The notes: generated from the sequence alone by a model not told the origin. 64,000 nt of DNA from Pelagibacter sp052048135 (GCF_052048135.1 NZ_JBNAIM010000001.1:59285-123284), one strand, 5' to 3'; counted from the stretch's first letter, positions 9,427 through 20,893 are shown. Numbers and translations: made by a program.

Positions 9427-10715
9427 TTTAAACCAATTATTTTTTCTGATTTAAGTACATCAAGTTTTATTCTTTTAGTTTCAAAAATTTTTCTTTCTTC
9501 ACCTTTAAGCACTTTTCCAGAAGGCAATTTTAAAGTTTGAGAATTTATTCTTTTTCCATTTACAATTACCTCATAATGTAAATGAGGACCTGTTGATTTT
9601 CCTGTTGAACCAACATATCCAATTATTTGTCCTTGTTTGACTCTTATACCTTTCCTTATATTTTTGGCAAATTTAGACATGTGTGCATAAACTGTTTGAT
9701 AAGTTGAATTATGTTTAATAACTACACAATTTCCTCCCCCACCACACCATCCTGCTTTTTTTATAACACCATCTCCTGAAGCCATAATCGGGGTACCCAT
9801 CGGTGCTGCAAAATCAGTACCTCTATGCATTTTGTTGAAACCATCAATAGGATGTTTTCTCATTCCAAATGATGATGATAATTTTGCCCCATTGATTGGT
9901 GTTTTCATTAAAGCTTTCCGAACACTTTTTCCACTTTTATCATAATGTCCTTCACTTTCTTTGGAGTCAAAATAATAAAGTGAATTATCTTCTCCACTTA
10001 ATTTTAAGTTAGCATATAGAATATTACCAGTTTCAATTATATTTTTTTTATCATCTAAAAAGATTTCATACATAATTTGGAAACTATCTTTTTTTCTTAT
10101 ATCTCTTTGAAAGTCTACTTGAAAACCATAAATTCTTGCAAATTCAACTATAATATTTGCAGGAATTTTTTGATTTTTAGCTGACTTATATAAACTTTCT
10201 AGAATGATACTTTCACCATAAACAATGTTTTTATTTAGTTTTGTGACTACAATTTTTTGATTAAATTGATCTGATCTTTTTTTTCTTGTAAGGTAAATCT
10301 TTTCAGTATTGGAAACTTGAAATATAAATTCTTGAATTAAGAAGTTTGTTTGGTCTATTGTAAATTGAAATTTTTGGTTTACATCTAGTTTGTTTAAATT
10401 AACTTTTTTACTTAATTCTTTTTTAATCTTTGAAATTTCTGTTTTTTCTACCGAATATTGCTCTAGAATTTTATCAAAAGTTTCACCAATACCTATTTTA
10501 TGTTCAATTTTTTTAAATCTTGGTTCTAAATTGTTTAGTATTTGGTTAAATGATTTTTTAAAATATATATTATCTAATAAATTCACATAATTATTAAAAA
10601 TTTTTTCTTTGTTGAGATTGTAAAAAGATGTAAAAATTATTGTGATTAAAATTAGCAAAGCTAAAACTGATATTTCTAAGTTTTTTCTTAATATTATTTT
10701 AAATTTTTTAAGCAT
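9423..10715 (-). CDS. LytM/M23 family peptidoglycan endopeptidase, membrane-anchored
   Basis: A zinc metalloendopeptidase that likely cuts peptide cross-links in peptidoglycan in the periplasm. The N-terminus has one hydrophobic segment (about residues 14-31), probably a signal anchor. A LysM-like/OapA-like middle region (GIGETFDKILEQYSV) precedes the catalytic domain at about 270-390. The M23 zinc motif is complete: HRGTDFAAPMGTP, YAHMSKF and GPHLHYE. At 430 aa it resembles MepM/YebA-type enzymes. It is transcribed away from the rRNA operon and converges with the DUF4167 gene. Complete active-site residues suggest an active enzyme rather than an EnvC/NlpD-type activator. Confidence 0.92.
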   Translation of the reverse strand: MLKKFKIILRKNLEISVLALLILITIIFTSFYNLNKEKIFNNYVNLLDNIYFKKSFNQILNNLEPRFKKIEHKIGIGETFDKILEQYSVEKTEISKIKKELSKKVNLNKLDVNQKFQFTIDQTNFLIQEFIFQVSNTEKIYLTRKKRSDQFNQKIVVTKLNKNIVYGESIILESLYKSAKNQKIPANIIVEFARIYGFQVDFQRDIRKKDSFQIMYEIFLDDKKNIIETGNILYANLKLSGEDNSLYYFDSKESEGHYDKSGKSVRKALMKTPINGAKLSSSFGMRKHPIDGFNKMHRGTDFAAPMGTPIMASGDGVIKKAGWCGGGGNCVVIKHNSTYQTVYAHMSKFAKNIRKGIRVKQGQIIGYVGSTGKSTGPHLHYEVIVNGKRINSQTLKLPSGKVLKGEERKIFETKRIKLDVLKSEKIIGLN

Positions 10716-10765
10716 CTAATTTTATTGAGAGCAGTATTATTAGTTAAGGATTTCAAAAAAATCAA

Positions 10766-10795
10766 AAAAAAACCCTTTAAAATAAGGGGTTTTTG
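10766..10795. terminator. Hairpin with A/T flanks, possible bidirectional terminator
   Basis: AAAAACCCTT and AAGGGGTTTTT can pair (one bulged G) around a 6-base loop, with T-runs following on both strands. It sits between the divergent peptidase gene and the rRNA promoter. No plus-strand gene ends nearby, so it may stop antisense or stray transcription from either side. Structure seen; role inferred. Confidence 0.45.
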
Positions 10796-10818
10796 TCATA
10801 TTTTTTACTCTTAAATGC

Positions 10819-10846
10819 TTGATTTCCATTAATTTTAGCCTATAAG
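10819..10846 (+). promoter_or_regulatory. Candidate rRNA operon promoter
   Basis: TTGATT (10819-10824) and TATAAG (10841-10846) are separated by 16 bases. Transcription would begin near 10853, about 200 bases before mature 16S and upstream of the 16S processing stem, as expected. There is no stronger pair in the gap, but the call rests on consensus similarity alone. Confidence 0.4.
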
Positions 10847-10897
10847 CATCGAACTTTCTCAATAAAATTATTAAGTACAATAAATTATGTGAGGATT

Positions 10898-10918
10898 ATT
10901 GGGCTTTTTTAGCTCAAT
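10898..10918 (+). other. Hairpin in rRNA leader
   Basis: ATTGGGCT (10898-10905) pairs with AGCTCAAT (10911-10918) through eight pairs including one G-T, closing a five-T loop. It lies between the candidate promoter and the 16S processing stem. It lacks a following T-run, so a simple terminator is unlikely; an antitermination or pausing role is possible but unproven. Confidence 0.5.
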
Positions 10919-10942
10919 TAGTTATTATAAAAGTTAAAATTT

Positions 10943-10966
10943 AAGAAGAGAAGTGTGGACGGTTAA
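10943..10966 (+). other. 5' arm of 16S pre-rRNA processing stem
   Basis: This 24-base stretch (starting AAGAAGAGAA and ending ACGGTTAA) is complementary at 21 of 24 positions, counting only Watson-Crick pairs, to 12577-12600 beyond the 3' end of 16S. Such long stems bracketing 16S are the usual RNase III entry site. Complementarity is seen directly; enzyme use is inferred from known rRNA maturation. Confidence 0.85.
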
Positions 10967-11000
10967 GGTTACCAAAATTTGTCGTACACACTTCAACATT

Positions 11001-11028
11001 ATATAAATTTTATTCTTAGAATTTATAT
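11001..11028 (+). other. AT-rich inverted repeat before mature 16S
   Basis: ATATAAATT (11001-11009) and AATTTATAT (11020-11028) are perfect inverted repeats with a 10-base loop, ending about 25 bases before mature 16S. Possibly a local fold in the precursor leader. Confidence 0.5.
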
Positions 11029-11052
11029 AGAAGCTAGTGTGCGCCGTTTTTA

Positions 11053-12526
<1,474 letters not shown>

Positions 12527-12534
12527 CTAAGGAT

Positions 12535-12555
12535 GAGTAAAAATTTTTTTTACTC
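12535..12555 (+). other. Hairpin just after 16S 3' end
   Basis: GAGTAAAAA (12535-12543) pairs perfectly with TTTTTACTC (12547-12555). It lies 9 bases after mature 16S and inside the large processing stem. It looks like a terminator but has a weak AT stem and is followed by tRNAs and 23S, so a local precursor fold is more likely. Confidence 0.5.
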
Positions 12556-12576
12556 TAAATAATATACAGGTTAATG

Positions 12577-12600
12577 TTGACCGTCCTCATTTCTCTTCTT
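12577..12600 (+). other. 3' arm of 16S pre-rRNA processing stem
   Basis: Starts TTGACCGTCC and ends TTTCTCTTCTT. It is the partner of 10943-10966, with only a few mismatched or wobble positions in 24. It lies between 16S and tRNA-Ile, so RNase III cleavage here would free pre-16S. Confidence 0.85.
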
Positions 12601-12623
12601 AAAACAGTGTTTCTCTTGCATGG

Positions 12624-12700
12624 GGGCCGGTAGCTCAGTTGGTTAGAGCACACCCTTGATAAGGGTGGGGTCGAAAGTTCGAGTCTTTCTCGGCCCACCA
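12624..12700 (+). tRNA. ileT: tRNA-Ile (anticodon GAT)
   Basis: A 77-base tRNA with encoded CCA. The acceptor stem GGGCCGG pairs with TCGGCCC (one G-T). The D-arm TAGCTCAGTTGGTTAGAGC, anticodon stem-loop CACCCTTGATAAGGGTG and T-arm GTTCGAGT are all in order. Its place in the 16S-23S spacer is the standard one for tRNA-Ile(GAT). Confidence 0.97.
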
Positions 12701-12711
12701 ATTAAGTTCAT

Positions 12712-12787
12712 GGGGGATTAGCTCAGCTGGGAGAGCGCCTGATTTGCATTCAGGAGGTCAGCGGTTCGATCCCGCTATCCTCCACCA
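12712..12787 (+). tRNA. alaT: tRNA-Ala (anticodon TGC)
   Basis: A 76-base tRNA with encoded CCA. The acceptor stem GGGGGAT pairs with ATCCTCC through its wobble pair, the anticodon loop reads TTTGCAT, and the T-arm GCGGTTCGATCCCGC is perfect. It follows tRNA-Ile by 11 bases in the 16S-23S spacer, as in most alphaproteobacteria. Confidence 0.97.
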
Positions 12788-12848
12788 GAAGCACTTAGTT
12801 ATAAAAAATTGTGAATATAAATAATAATTAATATCAATATCTATATCC

Positions 12849-12878
12849 GAACATTAGTAATGTTATTAGCTAATGTTC
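12849..12878 (+). other. Hairpin in tRNA-Ala to 23S spacer
   Basis: GAACATTAG (12849-12857) and CTAATGTTC (12870-12878) are perfect inverted repeats with a 12-base loop, midway between tRNA-Ala and the 23S processing stem. Likely part of spacer folding. Confidence 0.5.
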
Positions 12879-12903
12879 AAAATAAAAATTTGATTCAACA
12901 CAG

Positions 12904-12920
12904 AATTTTTTTCTGTGCAT

Positions 12921-12929
<9 letters not shown>
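12904..12929 (+). other. 5' arm of 23S pre-rRNA processing stem
   Basis: This 26-base stretch (AATTTTTTTC...AAATCAAGC) matches the reverse complement of 15665-15690 at all but one position. It spans the mature 5' end of 23S and should form the base of the 23S precursor stem cut by RNase III. Confidence 0.85.
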
Positions 12930-15664
<2,735 letters not shown>

Positions 15665-15672
<8 letters not shown>

Positions 15673-15690
15673 TATGCACTGAAAAAAATT
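15665..15690 (+). other. 3' arm of 23S pre-rRNA processing stem
   Basis: Starts GCTTGATTTATGC and pairs with 12904-12929 with a single mismatch. Its presence shows that the 23S precursor can be excised normally even though the 5S gene has been separated from it. Confidence 0.85.
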
Positions 15691-15700
15691 TATATATATT

Positions 15701-15728
15701 TTGTTAAATTTTTAGAACCTGATATTAT
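15701..15728 (+). promoter_or_regulatory. Weak candidate promoter before the glycan island
   Basis: TTGTTA (15701-15706) and TATTAT (15723-15728) are 16 bases apart, 38 bases before the acyl-carrier-protein ATG. The gap shows no GC-rich terminator hairpin after 23S. In DNA this AT-rich such pairs are common by chance; alternatively the island is read through from the rRNA promoter. Confidence 0.25.
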
Positions 15729-15766
15729 TTATTAAATTATCTTAAAGCGTTTATTAAAATACCAAG

Positions 15767-16003
15767 ATGCCCAAAAATGAGCTTATAAAAAAAATTGTTG
15801 ATGATTTTTTAATAAAAAAAGAAGGTAAATCAGTCTTAAAAAGAATAGATAAAAAAAATTTAATTTCTGAGGGTATTATCGATTCTCTTGATGTATTTAC
15901 TTTAGCTTCAAAAATTGAAAAAAAGACTAAAATCAAGATCAATATTGCTGATAGTAAAATTTTTAAAAAGTTTCAAAAATACAAAACCTTAATTAATCTA
16001 TAG
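15767..16003 (+). CDS. Acyl/aminoacyl carrier protein
   Basis: A 78-residue carrier protein. The phosphopantetheine attachment site is Ser40 in EGIIDSLDVFTLAS, the DSL motif of acyl-carrier proteins. It is basic and lysine-rich, unlike the acidic housekeeping AcpP, so it is probably a dedicated carrier. It is the first gene after 23S and lies just upstream of a VOC protein and a seryl-tRNA-synthetase-like ligase. In known aminoacyl:carrier-protein systems the ligase gene and its small carrier are neighbours. I infer that this carrier is charged with an amino acid by the 16437-17579 product; a role as an ordinary acyl carrier is the alternative. Holo-ACP synthase is not in the window. Confidence 0.85.
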   Translation: MPKNELIKKIVDDFLIKKEGKSVLKRIDKKNLISEGIIDSLDVFTLASKIEKKTKIKINIADSKIFKKFQKYKTLINL

Positions 16004-16023
16004 ACAAGTCACAGTTATTTTAA

Positions 16024-16425
16024 ATGAAAATACATCATATAGGAATTGTTTGTGAGGAAGATGATTTAAAAAATTATTTTTTTTTACCAGAAAAAAAATT
16101 TATCTATTTCGATAAAAAGCAGAACAATAAACTAGTAATAGGAAAAAATAAATATAACAATCTATGGATGGAGTTTGTAATACCACTTAATTCTAAATCA
16201 ACTGTTAAAAATTTTCTTAAAACTAGAGGTTCAGCAATTCATCACATTGCTTACTATGTGAAAGATATTAATAAGATTAAAAGAGAATTTAAAAAAAAAA
16301 CAGATTTTTTATATGTTAATTCTTATAAAATAGAAATAAATTGTTTTGGTGGGTTATTGGAGACTGTCTTTTTTTATAATAGTAATATATTCATAGAATT
16401 TTTATCAAAAGCTAAAAAAAGATAA
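16024..16425 (+). CDS. VOC (glyoxalase/methylmalonyl-CoA epimerase) fold protein
   Basis: A 133-residue protein of the vicinal-oxygen-chelate superfamily. Two beta-alpha-beta-beta-beta halves begin KIHHIGIVCE and AIHHIAYYVK. Candidate metal ligands are His5, Glu50, His74 and Glu125, matching the His-x-His-Glu arrangement of methylmalonyl-CoA epimerases and glyoxalases. It lies between the carrier protein and the aminoacyl ligase with gaps of 20 and 11 bases, so it may epimerise or otherwise modify the carrier-bound group or a sugar precursor. The substrate is unknown; the fold is reasonably clear. Confidence 0.8.
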   Translation: MKIHHIGIVCEEDDLKNYFFLPEKKFIYFDKKQNNKLVIGKNKYNNLWMEFVIPLNSKSTVKNFLKTRGSAIHHIAYYVKDINKIKREFKKKTDFLYVNSYKIEINCFGGLLETVFFYNSNIFIEFLSKAKKR

Positions 16426-16436
16426 TCTTTAAGAGT

Positions 16437-17579
16437 ATGAAAACTGTTTATAAACATAACCATAGAATTAACGATAAACAAAAATCTTTTATATTAAATT
16501 CTCTTAAAGATAGTTTTCCTAAATCAAATTTAATTATAAAGAAAAACAAAATTTTTTTATTAAATAAAAAAAACTATTTAGAGATCAAAAAAAACTGTCC
16601 AAATTTGATGAAATTATCTATAACATCAAAAAATAAAATAATTTTTTATCAAAATAAAAAAATAAAATATAAAAAAAATCCAATTTCATTATTAAAAAAA
16701 AAAAAAGAAATAATAAAAATCTCAGAAGGATTATTTCAATTTCAAGGTAATTTTTTAAAAGTTTTTAGATCAGTAAATAAATACTTTTACGATTTGGCTT
16801 TAAAAGAATATAATGCAATAGATCAAGAGCACCCTGTTTTTTGGCCAATTGATCTATATAAAAAAATTGATTATTTCAAAGATTTTCCTCAGCAAATATT
16901 AATGGTTAGCGGTTTAAAAAAAAGTTTTAATAATTATAAAAAGTTTTCAAACAAATATGGTAACAAAAAAAATTTTAAGTCAATTAAAATAAACAATCAA
17001 TTTAGAAATTCAAATTATGGTCTTCAGCCAGCTGTTTGTGACAACTGTTACTATGCTTTACAAAATGTAAAAAATCATAAAAATTCAATTTATACAACTT
17101 ATAATAAAGTTTTTAGAGATGAAAAATCAAATTTTAAAACCTTGGATAGGCTAATTAGTTTTTCTGTTAGAGATATAATGTTTGTTGGAGATGAGCAATT
17201 TGTTTTGAGGACTAAAAACAAGTTAGTTAAATCCTTAAAGAAATTTTTTCAAACAACAATGCTAAATTGTAGGATAGAAGTAGCAAATGATCCTTTTTTC
17301 ATTTCTAATGTAAATAAAAAAGTATTCCAGGATGCAATGGATTTAAAGTATGAAATAATTGTTGAAATACCTTTTTTAAAAAAGGAAATAGCAGTAGGTT
17401 CAATTAATTTCCATCTTAATACCTTTGGTAAAGCTTTTAAGATTAAAAGAAAAGGAAAATTTATTTTTTCTGGGTGCATCGGAATAGGTTTTGAAAGATT
17501 ATTATTAGCACTCTACAGTCAACATGGAATTAATATCAATAAATGGCCAAAAAAATTAAAAAAAATTTTAAATTTATGA
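16437..17579 (+). CDS. Seryl-tRNA-synthetase-like amino acid:carrier-protein ligase
   Basis: A 380-residue class II synthetase core without a tRNA-binding arm. It resembles the amino acid:[carrier protein] ligases described in Bradyrhizobium, which load an amino acid on a phosphopantetheine carrier. Visible signatures are FRDEKSN (motif 2, residues 226-232), RDIMFVG (245-251), RIEVANDPFF, and CIGIGFERLLLALYSQHGI (motif 3, from Cys347). A zinc site of the Cys-acid-Cys type is suggested by Cys201, Asp246 and Cys347; the family normally has Glu in the middle. The preceding carrier gene (15767) is the likely partner. Its stop overlaps the next gene's start (ATGA). The gene contains a 13-A run at 16694-16706. 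The amino acid used cannot be told from the sequence. Confidence 0.85.
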   Translation: MKTVYKHNHRINDKQKSFILNSLKDSFPKSNLIIKKNKIFLLNKKNYLEIKKNCPNLMKLSITSKNKIIFYQNKKIKYKKNPISLLKKKKEIIKISEGLFQFQGNFLKVFRSVNKYFYDLALKEYNAIDQEHPVFWPIDLYKKIDYFKDFPQQILMVSGLKKSFNNYKKFSNKYGNKKNFKSIKINNQFRNSNYGLQPAVCDNCYYALQNVKNHKNSIYTTYNKVFRDEKSNFKTLDRLISFSVRDIMFVGDEQFVLRTKNKLVKSLKKFFQTTMLNCRIEVANDPFFISNVNKKVFQDAMDLKYEIIVEIPFLKKEIAVGSINFHLNTFGKAFKIKRKGKFIFSGCIGIGFERLLLALYSQHGININKWPKKLKKILNL

Positions 17580-18406
17580 GACTAAAAATTGCCCTTATCA
17601 TCGGTCAGGCAATTGGTCTTAAATGTTTCCGGCATATTAGTGAAGATAAAAATATTGATCTTAAGTATGTAGCATGTGATGACAGAAGATATATCAAAAT
17701 AGTTAAAAAAATTTCTAAAAAAAAAAAAATATCATTCATTAAGAAATTTGACAAAAATTTTATAAAAAAAAAAAACTTAGAAGGTTTTTTTTTACTAAGT
17801 ATTCTATCAAAAACAATAATAAAAGAAGATGTTTTGAATAAGTTTAAAGATTGTTTTAATGTTCATCCTGCAATTTTACCTCAATATCCAGGTATTAACC
17901 CAATTTCAGGAATGATTTTTAATAGAGAAAAAAAAATTGGAGTAACGATACATAAAATGACAGCAAATGTAGATGCAGGTGGAATAATTCAAGTGTTCAG
18001 AACTTCAATTAGTTTGAAAGATAATTTACTCAGCTGTACAAAAAAAATTGAAAGTTTGACCATAAAAATTTTAATCAATTTTTTAAATAAACTATCTAAA
18101 GGAAAAAAAATTAAAATCCTAAGTAACAATATTAAAAAAAAAAAACTTTTTCCCAAAAAAATTCCTAACAATGGATTACTGAATTTTAATTGGAATTTTG
18201 ATGAATTTTTAAAATATTTTAATGCTGGATTTTCAGGACCTTATTCTAGCGAATGGGGGAAATTATATTTCAATTATAATAAAAAAAAAAAAATAATATG
18301 TAATTTTAAAATTTTAAAAAAAAATAACGAAAAAAAAATCTTACAAATTGATAAAAAAAATTATTCTTTAAAATTAAAAAATAAAACAATTATAGTATCC
18401 ACTTAA
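17576..18406 (+). CDS. Formyltransferase-fold protein (methionyl-tRNA/sugar formyltransferase family)
   Basis: A 276-residue protein whose N-terminal domain has the formyltransferase active site: Asn95 and His97 in FNVHPAILPQYPGINPISG, and Asp133 in VDAGGII. These form the Asn-His-Asp set that transfers formyl from N10-formyltetrahydrofolate to an amine. Enzymes of this fold in glycan clusters formylate amino sugars; here it could also formylate the carrier-bound aminoacyl group. I chose the ATG at 17576, which overlaps the upstream stop as ATGA; an earlier ATG at 17543 lies inside the ligase gene and adds a lysine-rich tail. The C-terminal half is very lysine-rich, with 13-A runs at 17717-17729 and 18281-18293. 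The next gene starts right after its stop. Confidence 0.82.
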   Translation: MRLKIALIIGQAIGLKCFRHISEDKNIDLKYVACDDRRYIKIVKKISKKKKISFIKKFDKNFIKKKNLEGFFLLSILSKTIIKEDVLNKFKDCFNVHPAILPQYPGINPISGMIFNREKKIGVTIHKMTANVDAGGIIQVFRTSISLKDNLLSCTKKIESLTIKILINFLNKLSKGKKIKILSNNIKKKKLFPKKIPNNGLLNFNWNFDEFLKYFNAGFSGPYSSEWGKLYFNYNKKKKIICNFKILKKNNEKKILQIDKKNYSLKLKNKTIIVST

Positions 18407-19150
18407 ATGTTAAAAAAAATTCAATCAATTTTATTAAAGTCTGGTATCAACGAAGCAGATTATGTTTACATTTATTCAGATTTTAGACCCTTCTTTAAAT
18501 TCTGTAAAAAAAATCCAAAAAAGTTAGTAAAATTATTTTTAGAGTTTTTTACAAATAGAGGAATAACATGTGTTATCCCGTCATTTTCATATACCACTTC
18601 TGGTAAATTTATTGTTGAAAAGACAAAGTCGAAAGTCGGATTTTTAGCAAATTTTGTAATTAGTAACTTAAAATATGAAAGATCTGAACATCCATTATTT
18701 TCTTTTGTTTCAATTGGTAAAAATTCTAAAATTGTTCAAAAGGTTGGCAAATCCGCTTTTGGCAAAAAGTCTTTACACGCAAGACTTTATGGTAAGAATT
18801 GTTATTTCTTATATTTTTTCCGTCCTCTAAAAGATGGGAATACTCTTGTCCATCATATAGAACAGATGTTTAAAGCTAATTACAGATTTGAAAAAAAATT
18901 TTCCACAAAAGTATATAATGGTAAAAAATATATAGGAAAAAATTATTCTGCTTATCTAAAAAAAAATATAAACGACAAAAAATATTTTTTAAATTTTAAA
19001 AAAGTTTTAAAAAAATTGATAAATAAAGAATACATTAAAATAAATAAATTCAAAAAATCACAAATAGCAATTTTAAAATATGATAATTTTTATGATGATT
19101 TAAAAAAACTTTATAAATTTGACAACAAAATTTTTATTAATTGTAAATAA
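18407..19150 (+). CDS. AAC(3)-family N-acyltransferase
   Basis: A 247-residue member of the aminoglycoside 3-N-acetyltransferase fold. Landmarks are GITCVIPSFSYTT, SEHPLFSFVSIGK and DGNTLVHHIEQ; the last contains the His-Glu pair that is catalytic in the family. Relatives inside polysaccharide clusters acylate amino sugars rather than giving antibiotic resistance. Because it directly follows the carrier, ligase and formyltransferase genes (0-base gap after the latter), I infer that it transfers the aminoacyl or formyl-aminoacyl group from the carrier to an amino sugar. An ordinary acetyl-CoA-dependent sugar N-acetyltransferase is the conservative alternative. No resistance function is suggested. 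Confidence 0.8.
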   Translation: MLKKIQSILLKSGINEADYVYIYSDFRPFFKFCKKNPKKLVKLFLEFFTNRGITCVIPSFSYTTSGKFIVEKTKSKVGFLANFVISNLKYERSEHPLFSFVSIGKNSKIVQKVGKSAFGKKSLHARLYGKNCYFLYFFRPLKDGNTLVHHIEQMFKANYRFEKKFSTKVYNGKKYIGKNYSAYLKKNINDKKYFLNFKKVLKKLINKEYIKINKFKKSQIAILKYDNFYDDLKKLYKFDNKIFINCK

Positions 19151-19162
19151 ACTTTTGTAGCA

Positions 19163-20893
19163 ATGAAAAATAGATTAATAACAACAAATATCAGTTCATT
19201 ATTTTCATTAAATGAGCGCAATATTCTTTTAGGTGAATGGTGTATTGAGAATAAACAAAAAACTGATTTTGATACGTTAAAATACGAAAAAATAAATTAT
19301 CATTTTAACAAACCTGGTAAATTGCAAACTGATTTTCAATATTTGAATAATCTTTATCCTAAAATACTTAATTCATTAATTAGATTTTTAAATGACTATC
19401 ATGAAACAAAATTTTCAAAAAGATATTGGGAAATCATTATTGGTCCAACACTTGTACAATTATTATCAGTTTTTTGGGATAGATGGGAATTGATTAAAAA
19501 TGTATCAAAAAATTATGATATTAATGATGTGCCAATTATAGAGTATGTGCCATCTGATTTTATATCTCAAGATTTTAACGATATTTTTACTAATAAGCTC
19601 GATTCCCATTTTTGGAATAATTGTGTTTTTTCAGAAATAATTAAAGATTCATTTAAATTGAATATTTCTAAAATTAAGAATGAATATTTTAAAAATAAAA
19701 GTTTTTTTGTTAATCAAGACTTAGAGTCAAGTCATAGATTTAAAATTTTGGATAAAATATTATCTAAACTTATAAATCCTAAAGAAATTCTTATATATAA
19801 ACTAAACTTGGGAAAAGCAAATTTTTTTAAGTATATTTTTTTTCAAAGAAGATTATCAAGATCATTTAGTGAATTTTCAAAAAAAATTAAAATCGACAAT
19901 ATCAAAATTGATAGAAACTTTAAATTAGATTTTACTATTTCAAATGAATTTGAAAAAATGTTATCAAAAAAGATATTATTATTTTTTCCATTATCACATC
20001 TTGAAGGTTTTAAAAAGATTCAATCAGAAGCAATAAAAATTAAATTAAAACCAAAATATATAGTCACAGCGTTTGGGCATGTAGTTAATGATCTTTTCAA
20101 AGTTTGGTTAGCTGAAGTTTTAGAAAAAAATGATAGTAAATTAATTATTTCAAGTCACGGAGGTTATGTGGAAAATTGTATTAATTTTGATTCTTGGATT
20201 AATATTTCAGACAAGTTTATATCTTGGGAAAAATCTAATGAAAAAAAAATAGTTCAGTTACCTCCATTATGCCTTAAAACTAGTAATAAAGATCATTCAA
20301 ACAAAAAAAATAATATTTTATTTTGTACATCTAATACAAATCTTTATGCATACAGAATTCAGGATTATATTATTGGCTCACAAATAATTGAATGTTTAAA
20401 GTTATGGGAAAATTTATTTACAATAATGAATGACAAGATTAAAGATAAAATAGTTATAAGACATGTTCCCAATTTTGATAGATGGAATCAAAAAGAAAAA
20501 CTTGATAAATTATTTCAGCATAATGCACTATCTCAAAAAAAAAATTTTATAGATGAATTAAAGAATTCAAAAATTGTAATTAATACAGCTATGCAAACAA
20601 CGTTTTTTGAAAGTATGAGTTTTGGCGTACCTTCATTGGTTTTATTAAAATATGATTTATGGAATTTATCTGAAAAAGGAAAAACTATTTATGAAAAATT
20701 AAAAGAAAATAAAATTATTTTTAATGATGTAAAAAAATTAAATGAACACTTAAATGAAATAGCTGAAGAACCAAATTTATGGTGGAATAGTCAAAAAATT
20801 TTAAAAATTAGAGAAGAGTTCCATGATCATTACTGTAAAAGAGGAAATTTTGATCAATGGAATAATTTTTTTAATAATTTAATTTTTTCTTAA
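19163..20893 (+). CDS. LIC12162 family putative transferase
   Basis: A 576-residue cytosolic protein of the LIC12162 family (TIGR04331-type), which occurs in surface-carbohydrate loci of leptospires and marine bacteria. The N-terminal pattern ILLGEWCIENK near residue 20 is the family landmark. The C-terminal half (about 300-560) has glycosyltransferase-B-like features: ISSHGGYVENC, FCTSNTNLYAYR, and NTAMQTTFFESMSFGVPSLV, the last resembling a nucleotide-sugar-binding end. There is no signal peptide or membrane segment. The likely role is glycosyl transfer to a lipid-linked glycan; donor and acceptor are unknown. It converges with a GNAT gene, overlapping by 15 bases. Confidence 0.75.
   Translation: MKNRLITTNISSLFSLNERNILLGEWCIENKQKTDFDTLKYEKINYHFNKPGKLQTDFQYLNNLYPKILNSLIRFLNDYHETKFSKRYWEIIIGPTLVQLLSVFWDRWELIKNVSKNYDINDVPIIEYVPSDFISQDFNDIFTNKLDSHFWNNCVFSEIIKDSFKLNISKIKNEYFKNKSFFVNQDLESSHRFKILDKILSKLINPKEILIYKLNLGKANFFKYIFFQRRLSRSFSEFSKKIKIDNIKIDRNFKLDFTISNEFEKMLSKKILLFFPLSHLEGFKKIQSEAIKIKLKPKYIVTAFGHVVNDLFKVWLAEVLEKNDSKLIISSHGGYVENCINFDSWINISDKFISWEKSNEKKIVQLPPLCLKTSNKDHSNKKNNILFCTSNTNLYAYRIQDYIIGSQIIECLKLWENLFTIMNDKIKDKIVIRHVPNFDRWNQKEKLDKLFQHNALSQKKNFIDELKNSKIVINTAMQTTFFESMSFGVPSLVLLKYDLWNLSEKGKTIYEKLKENKIIFNDVKKLNEHLNEIAEEPNLWWNSQKILKIREEFHDHYCKRGNFDQWNNFFNNLIFS

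Larger units (their letters stand above)
10716..11052 (+). promoter_or_regulatory. rRNA operon upstream and leader region
   Basis: These 337 bases hold no gene. They contain, in order, a GC-stem hairpin with flanking A and T tracts near 10768-10794, a candidate promoter at 10819-10846, a hairpin with a five-T loop at 10898-10918, the 5' arm of the 16S processing stem at 10943-10966, and an AT-rich inverted repeat at 11001-11028 just before mature 16S. Confidence 0.7.

Noticed and set aside
12535..12555. Rho-independent terminator after 16S
   Set aside because: The stem is almost all A-T and lies inside the rRNA transcript upstream of tRNAs and 23S; termination here would break the operon.
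18407..19150. Aminoglycoside resistance gene
   Set aside because: The AAC(3) fold is there, but the setting in a glycan operon with carrier-protein genes favours sugar acylation.
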